A DNA stretch of 64,000 nt, taken from positions 36,480,328-36,544,327 of the forward strand of contig NC_068340.1 in assembly GCF_014633365.1 (NCBI RefSeq). The letters run 5' to 3'. The notes below the pieces were generated by a model. The model did not search any database. It saw only the letters and a program-made list of their open reading frames with translations, and was not told the origin of the DNA. Below, in pieces: positions 56,301 to 64,000 of this stretch (position 1 is its first letter; the number at the start of each line of letters is the position of its first letter). The stretch is from Diospyros lotus (taxonomy: Eukaryota > Streptophyta > Magnoliopsida > Ericales > Ebenaceae). The translations under genes and the position numbers were made by a program.

Positions 56301-57077
56301 GGCAGCCATTGTGGCTCTCCACGGGCGTATATATATGTATATACATCACATTAATTACTCAACCCCTTAAATTTTGCTGCCAATCTTCCTTAAATTCAAC
56401 TGCAACTATCTTCCGCAAATCCTGCTGCCATTATCTTCCAATTTGTAGCCCAAAATCGCGGCCATTAAAGCTTCTCAGAAGCTGGCCACGCACACACGCG
56501 CACATGCATATATATATATATATATGTATATATAAATTATATATTATACTTTAATTTAAGAAAAATTACACATTAAATCTCAAATTGCATCCCTATTACA
56601 CTTGTGCAATTCCTTAATTGCAACTATGCCCTTGCATTTTAAATTAATTTACATTACAATACCGAAAATCCACAATTAATAACTTAAATTTTACTTGATA
56701 TAGATGATTTAGCCTTTGTGTCCTCTCGGGACCTTTGTTTCATCTCGAAACCACTGAAGGGTTGCTCATTACGTAAAACTGGGCCCCCCTAGGGTTCCGT
56801 TGATTTTTCGGGAGTCTCCTACAATGATTCGGTTTTGCAGCCTAAATAGCAATTGCATTTTAGTTGTATCGAAAATTGTTCCCGATCCGATTTCTTTCGA
56901 TACCATAAATCCTAACTCGGAACGTATATCGCGACTATATCATTTTCCTTAGACAATTTCACTCCAAGGCATTCCCTGTAATTAATTTGGTACTTATAAC
57001 GGCTGTCAAGCCAATTTTTCGATATTCTAAACTCATCAAAATTACGTGACAACCTCATACGAACATGGGGTATTACA
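53386..57077. mobile_element. Solo-LTR-like element (3692 bp including nested MULE), 5-bp TSD
   Basis: It begins TGTAACGCTCCG and ends GGGGTATTACA, the TGTAAC...TTACA form of many plant LTRs. It is flanked by TGAAT on both sides (53381-53385, 57078-57082). Unit 2 of the array shows the uninterrupted site (ATGTGAATGCACC near 60230). Without the nested MULE it is about 2.6 kb and lacks internal coding domains or a second LTR, so a long solo LTR (Gypsy-like by size) is the best reading. A C/T-rich GC block (55640-56300) gives long but low-complexity open frames (for example 55564-56301) that are not genes. Confidence 0.72.
53913..54972. mobile_element. Foldback MULE with identical 502-bp arms, 10-bp TSD
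   Basis: Left arm 53913-54414 and right arm 54471-54972 appear to be exact reverse complements with no gap, separated by a 56-bp spacer. The ends GGGTAAAA...TTTTACCC are flanked by a perfect 10-bp duplication GTATATGGTT (53903-53912, 54973-54982). Long TIRs with a 9-11 bp TSD are the mark of Mutator-like elements. Each arm holds short duplications (TAACGGAATCTGACGTGGC twice, CCCGTTACATCACCG twice). There is no transposase. Confidence 0.93.
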
Positions 57078-57742
57078 TGAATAATCCTATTTATTTGAAT
57101 AAGTTAAATTATAAAAAGGTCATCTAATTCCATACATAATCATCAGAGTAAATATGTTTTTAAATAAGTAAATAACTTGAAATTTCTAAACTCTTATAGG
57201 AAGTTACGTACATTTCCTCTTTGTCTATGTGTTTAATAAGAAAAAGGGGATCCATTTCCTCTTGTTTGGGAGGTAAAGAGAAAATGGAAAAGAAAGAAAA
57301 GTTAATAACATATTTTTTATGAAAAGTAGTGATATATTTTATTAATGTTTAGAAGGGTGAGTATATCAATATTCAGTACAGAATACAATCAGTTTTAAGT
57401 AGAGAAAAATGAAAATCCCACAACCATAGTTGTAGCACATACATAAAGACTCCAATTCAATGCATATTTTATATGATTCTTAATATATCACAAGGTCTTG
57501 CCAAAAGACCTTGATTAAAACTAATCACTACTCAACTTTTTGAAAACGAGACTTAATTTGATTCTTGATTTTTTGCTCTTATTCTTGAACATTGTTCAAA
57601 TAGGAGATTGTTTTCCCTTTCCTCTTTCATCCCCTCAATCCAAAAAATCTTGGAGACTAGCAACACATGTGAGTGTGTGCAAATATGGCAAAAGATTAAA
57701 ATGTCTTTTTCCCACCATAAAATCCTTTTTCATTCATTTAAT

Positions 57743-57930
57743 TGACCACATTTGCTCTCGTCAATCTCTCTCTTTAGATCAAAACCCTAGTGCAGTAGTA
57801 CGATTGATTCAATTCACCACACTTAGTCATATCTTTCTCTTTAGATCAAAACCATAGTGCAATAGTACCATCGATTTAGTTTGCCACATTTGATTGTATC
57901 TCTCTCTTCATATCAAAATTCTAGTGTAGT
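57743..57930 (+). repeat. 62-65 bp minisatellite, about 3 copies (unit 1)
   Basis: Units follow the pattern CACATTTG, TCTCTCTTTAGATCAAAAC, CCTAGTGCAGTAGTACGAT. This is the shorter allele of the array at 60890-61215. Confidence 0.7.
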
Positions 57931-58778
57931 AATACAATCAATCATCTTCAATTTGATGATAGTTATTAATCATTTCGTCATCGATTCCAACAATTAACAT
58001 AAATGACTCTATAGTGAGATTACTTTTTCATTTTATAGGAATTTAAATGTGAATTTGGTTGTGATTGTAATAATGGATAACTAATTATATTATGTGCTTA
58101 CACAACACATATCATGGTGAATTGATTTGTCATATTTTGAAGTAAAAGCTCAATTATTATGAGTTCTAATTGCATTCATCTTGCAACTTATGATTGATTG
58201 GGTTGGCATGCTTCATAGGGGATTTTCACACAATTTTTCTTGAATATAATGGATTGGTTAGTTGATTAGTTACTAAATATGACATTGATACTTAATATTT
58301 TTGCATTTATAAACGTCAATTTGAATTCATTCTTGTTTTCCAATTTTTCAATATCATTCAAAGTGATTAGAAATACATGTTTTTATATTTATTCACTTGT
58401 GTTTGGTAAAGGCTTATAAGCTATTTAATTAGTTTAGAAGCTCTTTCAAGAGCTTATAGGCTGTAGATGTTTAGACAAACATGTTTTCATGAAGACCTTA
58501 TAATCTACTTAGCTTAGAAGCTCTTTCAATAGCTCATTTGGTAAGTTGGTATCCTATAATTTTTTTAAGAGCTTATAAACTACCTCAAAATAAACTAGCT
58601 TCGACTAAATAAATATCCTCATTAGAATAAGATTTTTTCTCCAAACATTTTATTGGCTTATTAACAAAATAACCTCTTAAAGTTTACAAGATTTATAAAT
58701 AGCCTATAAGGGATCAAATGATTTAAAATAATCTAAATGCATGGGCTCATAGTTTTATAGAAGGTATGTGCCAATAAA

Positions 58779-59961
58779 CAGAGCCGGCCCTATAGTAAGG
58801 TCAGTAAGGGGGTTGCCTGGGGCCCCCAAATTAGGAGGGTCCCAAATTTTTAAAATTTGTTATTTATATATATTTTTATTTTTTAATAATAAATATTTTA
58901 TTAAAAAAATAAATACAAAATATAATTTGATAAGAATATCAATGATGATAAAACAAAATCTGTTAAAAAATCTTTTAGAGTTGATTATTTTATGTACACA
59001 ATTGATCAAGTCATTTCTTCACTTCGAAATAGGTTTGAGTAATTTGGAATATATGAAAAATTTCTATGTAATTTTAAGAAATTAAAATCAATGGATGAAG
59101 ATGTTTTAAAATGATATTGTTTGAATCTTAAAAATGTTCTTAAATTTGATGGACTTTCCGATATAGATGGTTTAGATTTATTTTTAGAATTAAGAGTGTT
59201 AAGAGAAACTTTTTAAAAGGAAAAAAATAGTACATTGAAAATTCTTCACTATATCAAAATAGTTGATTATTTTACAAATGCATATATTGTTGCTTATAGA
59301 ATATTATTCACAATTCCAGTTTCAGTGGCTTGTGCTGTAAAAAAAATTTTAAAATTGAAATTGATAAAGTCATATTTGAGGTCAACTATGTCACAAGAAA
59401 TATTAAATAGATTAGCTATATTATCCATTGAACATAGTTTATTAGATAAACTTAATTATGGAGATTTAATCAATGATTTTGTATCTCAAAAAGCAAGAAA
59501 AATTAATTTTACATAAAACTGAGTATAGTTCAACGTATATTTGTGGAATAAAATTTGCTCATTATTGGTGAACTTTACATTTTTAATGTTATCAATTTAA
59601 TACTTTATTTTGTTTTCTTCTATAGGAAAATCAGGAATGTATAGTTTTTTACTCAAGTTGCATTAACTTTTTTAGAGTTTCAAGAAAAAGTTAGTTTTAT
59701 TTTTTCTTTGTTTATTGTAGTAGGTTCTTTAGCATTTTTTAATTTCTGAGATATTATATTTTAGTTAAAAATTCACTATCATTAAGAAATTATCAGATTT
59801 TGTAGTTGATTGAATTTCAACTTTTTTTTTAATTTAATGAAATGATAAAATTTTTTAGTAAAAAAATATATTATTTATTTTTTTATAAAAAAATTAATAC
59901 TTTTAAGAAGGCCTAGATAAATTTTTTTGCCTAGAGCCCCAGATTAGTTGAGTCGGCTCTG
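58779..59961 (+). mobile_element. hAT element (1183 bp) with decayed transposase, 8-bp TSD
   Basis: The left end CAGAGCCGGCCC (58779-58790) and right end GAGTCGGCTCTG (59950-59961) are inverted repeats. They are flanked by a perfect 8-bp duplication CCAATAAA (58771-58778, 59962-59969). Array unit 2 has the empty site once (TATGCCAATAAATAGA near 62128). The subterminal sequence GCCTGGGGCCCCCAAATT at the left and GCCTAGAGCCCCAGATT at the right are also inverted. Confidence 0.93.
58977..59516 (+). pseudogene. hAT transposase C-terminal fragment (dimerisation region)
   Basis: Reading through two frames and a few stops gives DYFMYTIDQVISSLRNRFE, then DIDGLDLFLELRVLRE. The second frame (59235-59516) then gives AYRILFTIPVSVACA, LKLIKSYLRSTMSQE and LINDFVSQKARKIN. 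This is the hAT C-terminal dimerisation domain (TTF/zinc-finger MYM-like plant hAT transposases). At least two in-frame stops and a frameshift interrupt it. The DDE catalytic part is absent, and it lies inside the element's terminal repeats. Confidence 0.82.
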
Positions 59962-60889
59962 CCAATAAATAGACACTATTGGAAAGGTAAGTAACTTTTA
60001 CTTTTAATAGGGTCAATGCTTCTTATTTTTTTATTAAAATATGATAATTTGGAATGCATTATATACATACAAAGAAATATATTTTATTTACACGTGCGTA
60101 GCACAAATCACGCTTTAGTCATTATATAAGTGGGTGGTACATATACCTCATTCTCTTTATTGCTTTTATCCATTGTGAGAAATATATATGTGACTTTGAA
60201 TTTAAAGATTAGAGAATATCATACAATGTGAATGCACCTATTTATTTGAATAAGTTAAATGATAAGGAGGTTATCTGGTTCCATACCTAGTCAATGGTGT
60301 AATTATGTTCTTGAATAAGTAAATAACTTAGAATTTCTAAACTCTTAATAAGAAGTTCCTTTGTCTACATGTTTAATAAGAAAAAGAGGATCCCTTTCCT
60401 CTTGTTTGGGAGGTAAAGAGAAATTGAAAAAGAAATAAAAGTTATAACATACTTTTTATTAAAAGTAGTGATATACTTTATTAATGTTTAGAAAGGTGAG
60501 TATACCAATATTCAATATAAAATACAACCGATTTTAAGTAAAGGAAAATGAGAATTGAACAACTTTATCACATACATAAAGACTCTTCTATCCAATGCAT
60601 ATTGTATTTGATTCTTAATATGTCACAGGGTCTTGACAAAAGGCCTTGATTAAAACCAATCACTACTCAACTTCTCGAACACAAGATTGTATTTGATTCT
60701 TGGTTTTCCTCTTTTATTCTTGAACATTGTTCAAACTAGGAGATTGTTTTCCCTTTCCTTTTCTTCCTCCATCCCCTCAATCCAAACAAATCTTGGAGAG
60801 TAACGAAACATGTGAGTGTGTGCAAATAAGGCAAAAGACTAAAATGCCTTTTTCCTACCATAAAATACTTTTTCACTCATTTAGTTCGC

Positions 60890-61215
60890 CACACTTGCTC
60901 TCGTCGAACTCTCTCTTCAGATCAAAACCCTAGTGCAAAAGTATGATTGATTCAGTTCACCACACTTGATCGTGTCTCTCTCTTCAAATCAAAACCCTAG
61001 TGCAGTAGTACGATTGATTCGGTTCACCACACTTGGTCGTATCTCTCTCTTCATATAAAAAACCCTAGTGTGTAGTAGTATGATCGATTTAATTCGCTAC
61101 ATTTGGTCGTATCTCTCTCTTCATATCAAAACCTAGTATAGTAGTGCGATCAATTTAGTTTGTCGCATTTGGTTGTCCTTTTCCCTCTCTTCAGATCAAA
61201 ACCATAATGTAGTAG
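60890..61215 (+). repeat. 62-65 bp minisatellite, about 5 copies (unit 2)
   Basis: Each unit reads roughly TTCRCCACACTTGRTCGT, ATCTCTCTCTTCA, ATCAAAACCCTAGTGCAGTA, GTACGATYGA. Most units carry AAACCCTAG, a telo-box-like motif, and a CTCTCT tract. The paralogous block in unit 1 has about three copies, so the copy number has changed since the larger duplication. Confidence 0.75.
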
Positions 61216-62290
61216 TACGATCAATCATCTTCAATTTGCTGGTAGTTGTCAATCATTTCATCATCGATTCCAACAATTATCCTAAATGACTCTACGGTAA
61301 GATTACTTTTCCATTTTATAAGAATTTAAGTGTGAATTTGGTTGTGATTGTGATAATGTATAACTAGTTATATTATGTGCTCACAAGGCACATATGGTGG
61401 TGAATTGAATTGTCATGTTTTGAAGTAAAAAAGCTCAATTATTATGAATTCTAATTGTTTTCATCTTGTAACTTATGATTGATTGGGATGGAATGCTTGA
61501 TAGGGGATTTTCTCATGATTTTTTCTTGAATTGAGACATTTTTGTTTTATTTTCTAATTATGATTTCAATTAATAATGCTTTATTTTTCTTTTTGTCCCT
61601 AAACCATATAATGGATTGGTTAGTAAATATGACATTGATTCTTAATATTTTTGCATTTATAAACCTCAATTTGATTTCATTCTTGTTTTCCAATTTTTGA
61701 ATATCATGCCTTCAAAGTGATTAGAAATACATGTTTTTATATTTATGCACGTTTGTTTGCTAATGGCTTATAAGCTATTTAATTAGTTTAGAAGCTCTTT
61801 CAACAGCTTATAAGCTGTAGATGTTTAGATATACATGTTTTCATAAAGACCTTATAAGTTACTTAGCTTAGAAACTCTTTCAAAAGCTAATTTGGTGAGT
61901 TGGTACCCTATAAATTTTTTTGATGGCTTATAAACTTCCTCAAAATAAACTAGCATCGACCAAATAAATATCTAAATTACCCTCATTAGGATAAGATTTT
62001 TTCTCCAAACATTTTAATGACTTATTAACAAATAAGCTGTTAAAGCTTACAAGCTTTATAAATAGCTTATAAGCTCAAATGATTTAAAATAATCAAAATG
62101 GGCTCATAGTATATAGTTTTATAGAAGGTATGCCAATAAATAGAAACTATTGGAAAGGTAGAAGTCATCTAAGTGACTTTTACTTTTTGTAGGATCAATG
62201 CTTCTTATGTTTACGAGGATTTTATTGAAATATAATTATTTGGACTACATTATATGTATTCAGGGAAATGTATTTTGAAAATTTGAAATT

Positions 62291-63680
62291 AACATAACTA
62301 GTCATACTAAGAAATGGTTTTTAACAATTAGGAGCTTGTTTGGCTCAGCTTATAAGAATAATGGGAGCTTATTTGCTAATAAGTTATGAAAGTATTTGGA
62401 TGGAGCTTGATGAGGGTAATTTGAATATTTATGTAGTCAATGCTAGTTTATTTTTAATTAGTCTATAAGTTATAGGGTATGATCATACAAAATAAGTTGT
62501 TGGAAGAGTATATAAGCTCTTCATAATTTACCAAATAAGTAGAAAAAACTAAAAATAATTGGAAACATGGTAACATGTAAAAAGATGGAGTGACACTTAT
62601 TCAAAATAAAATAAATAAATCATAAAGTGATTTAGGCAAGCAGAAGAAGATGAATAGATACGTCTAAAAAAGAATAGAGTATGTGAAATGAACACTGACA
62701 AGTGAAGTAGAGGAAGACTAGTAAAAACTTAGCAAAATCCCCTTAAATTATGACTTGAGATATATAGAGAGTTTGACTTCAACAATTTTGATCAAAGGAA
62801 ACTTAGTTCAAAAATTTATCTACCTATTTGACAAATCATAAAAAGTTTATGAGTTGCCCAACTTATAAAATCTTCAAAAAGCTTATTTATTAAGATATAT
62901 AGTATCCTGTAAATTAATTTTTTAAGCTTATAAGTTATGTTAAAATAAGTTCCAAGGCCGTTGTAGTGTCGATCAAGTAAATATGTACAAAGAGTTGGTC
63001 TCATTGTCATGCAATAAAATTTCTTTTTTAGCTTTAGATGGATTTTGTTATCACACAAAATGTCAAAAGCATTTCTCTATCTTAACCATTCTACCTTAAT
63101 TCTATGAATATCATCCTTAATAATTTTTCCCTTGTATTTTCAGACAATTGGTCCAATATGTTTGAATGGATCTTTTTTGTAAAATGATTTGATCTTTAAG
63201 ACTCACCATGATGTCATCGGCACTTTTATTTTTACTAAACTGACATATTTCATGATTAACATTTATTTCAAGTTTTGATGGCCAGTTGTCTCTAACCTAA
63301 CAAAAGAGGCTATAACTGAATTTATATTTCAACATTGCCTAACTAGACTGCCTGTTACAAACTTTTTAGACTAACACAAACTCGTATATTCATTTATTTT
63401 TTTTAATACTGCATGCTTGAATAGTTAAGCAGCCTATCTTCTCACAACCGGGAGGCTTTATTTCTTTCTTTCCCTCTGCAAGTTGATTTTTTTTGTATTT
63501 GTTTTTGTTTTGTTTGGGGAGTTTGATGTTTTAGAAACTAAAAAGAGGAATAGTGATTCGATCTTTGTTGAGATAAGGGAGTTGTTTGGTGCTTGTGACA
63601 TTACGATTCAAGTATGGATATCTATAAAAATTTCTCTTCGTTAGTTCTAGTTCATTGGAATAAATGCTTTCTTTACTTGT
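62291..63680. other. Intergenic sequence upstream of the EMF2-like exon
   Basis: 62330-62960 holds AGCTTATAAG-rich MITE-like sequence in the opposite orientation to 61760-62080. 63030-63240 is related to the RTE-derived repeat at 46710-46830. The final 250 bases (63430-63680) are T/C-rich and may include a 5' UTR or intron of the gene that starts at the right edge. Confidence 0.35.
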
Positions 63681-63684
63681 GCAG

Positions 63685-63838
63685 GTGCTGCAAAAGCAAG
63701 AGTACAGAGCCGATGCGCTGTGAAGACTCTCATGTCCATTCGTCTGCGGAGGAGGAAATTGCTGCTGAAGAGAGCTTTTCGAGATACTGCTTACCTGTTG
63801 AGTTCTACAATATTCTGAAATGGCGTGCTACTAGAAAT
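63685..63838 (+). CDS. EMF2: EMF2/VRN2-type Polycomb (PRC2) protein, N-terminal exon (3' partial)
   Basis: An exon of 154 bases is bounded by GTGCAG at its left and GTAATG at its right. It encodes CCKSKSTEPMRCEDSHVHSS, then AEEEIAAEESFSRYCLPVEF, then YNILKWRATRN. Plant EMF2 proteins, the Su(z)12-like subunit of Polycomb repressive complex 2 that represses flowering genes in the nucleus, carry the same STEQM-C-EDS, SAEEEIAAEESL-YCKPVELYNI-QRRA-RN sequence near their N-terminus, where the next exon begins (P)LFLQRC (recalled). The first codon is split with an upstream exon not identified here, or the in-frame ATG at 63713 could serve as start. W in place of the usual QRR arginine and F for L are substitutions. 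The gene continues past the window; whether it is intact cannot be judged. Confidence 0.72.
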
Positions 63839-64000
63839 GTAATGTGCTTCATTTGCAAAATTTCCTAGGTTTCCTTGCCAAATTATGACTTGATGCAAGT
63901 GATGTGGTTAGGCTGTTAAAATTAATTTTCCCGTGTATATATGGTCATCTAATTTTCCACAGTTCGAGTTCCATAACTGGACGTAATGGTGATGCATGGT

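Larger units (their letters stand above)
53221..62290 (+). repeat. Two long direct repeats (units 1 and 2) of an array, about 2 kb each without insertions
   Basis: Unit 1 starts near 53221 and, skipping two insertions (53386-57077 and 58779-59961), runs to about 60080. Unit 2 runs from about 60087 to 62290. They share in order: CACGAATCACACTTTATTC / CACAAATCACGCTTTAGTC, TTTATTTGAATAAGTTAAAT, CTTTCCTCTTGTTTGGGAGG, AAGGTGAGTATA, a 62-65 bp minisatellite, ATTCCAACAATTA, CATTGATTCTTAATATTTTTGC, and TATGCCAATAAATAGA. Divergence is roughly a tenth of positions by eye. There is no conserved ORF; short frames such as 57540-57857 and 60727-60933 correspond to each other but lack motifs. Confidence 0.75.

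Noticed and set aside
55564..56301. Long plus-strand open frame (245 codons)
   Set aside because: It is a Ser/Pro/Leu-rich translation of a C/T-rich, GC-biased block inside the solo-LTR-like element. Several overlapping frames on both strands are equally open, and there is no domain or motif.
57540..60933. Paralogous frames 57540-57857 and 60727-60933 as a duplicated gene
   Set aside because: They share sequence only because the whole array unit is duplicated. They differ in length and stops, and lack conserved motifs.
1..64000. CRISPR array, operon or bacterial/phage-type system
   Set aside because: Introns, TATA/telo-box promoters, plant TEs and plant gene families show nuclear eukaryotic DNA. 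No regularly spaced short repeats with unique spacers were seen.

Overview
The window looks like a plant nuclear genome segment, most likely from a eudicot. It is AT-rich, with small exons joined by GT-AG introns, plant-specific gene families, and a dense nested load of transposable elements (hAT, Helitron, CACTA, MULE, Copia/LTR, RTE, SINE). The species cannot be named from the sequence. No undescribed protein-coding system was found. The most informative non-coding feature is a compact cluster of three box C/D snoRNAs behind a telo-box/TATA promoter.

Layout. (1) 1-2500: last three exons of a TMEM135-like (Tim17/22/23-related) membrane protein gene, plus strand, with degraded RTE LINE sequence in the upstream intron. 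(2) 2760-7440: a 682-bp hAT element with an 8-bp target-site duplication (TSD), a decayed MULE transposase on the minus strand and a small hAT-like MITE. (3) 7590-8380: the snoRNA gene. (4) 8380-18550: non-coding and repeat DNA, including a miRNA-like hairpin near 9.7 kb, a duplicated 0.8-0.9 kb element interrupted by a 1.2-kb hAT, and minisatellites. (5) 18550-19107: an intronless gene for a secreted glycine-rich protein. (6) 19110-30850: TE graveyard, including one Helitron 3' end, a second Helitron inserted inside a hAT element, and a SINE with a 12-bp TSD. (7) 31177-34757: a three-exon 2-oxoglutarate/Fe(II) dioxygenase gene. (8) 34760-39950: Copia LTR remnants and a CACTA element. (9) 41259-49121: an eight-exon RABD2/Rab1-type GTPase gene whose introns carry RTE and hAT insertions. 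(10) 49800-62300: an array of diverged direct repeats into which a long solo-LTR-like element, a foldback MULE with identical 502-bp arms and a hAT with a decayed transposase were inserted. (11) 63685 to the edge: an N-terminal exon of an EMF2/VRN2-type Polycomb protein.

The genes do not form a functional cluster. They are unrelated single-copy-type loci: mitochondrial/peroxisomal membrane protein, rRNA methylation guides, cell wall or secreted protein, specialised-metabolism dioxygenase, ER-Golgi trafficking GTPase and chromatin repressor. They are separated by TE blocks. Because many TEs keep both termini and their TSDs, and some have paralogous empty sites within the window, the order of several insertions can be read directly. 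All rRNA, protein-family and TE-consensus comparisons were made from memory and by eye; no database search was run.
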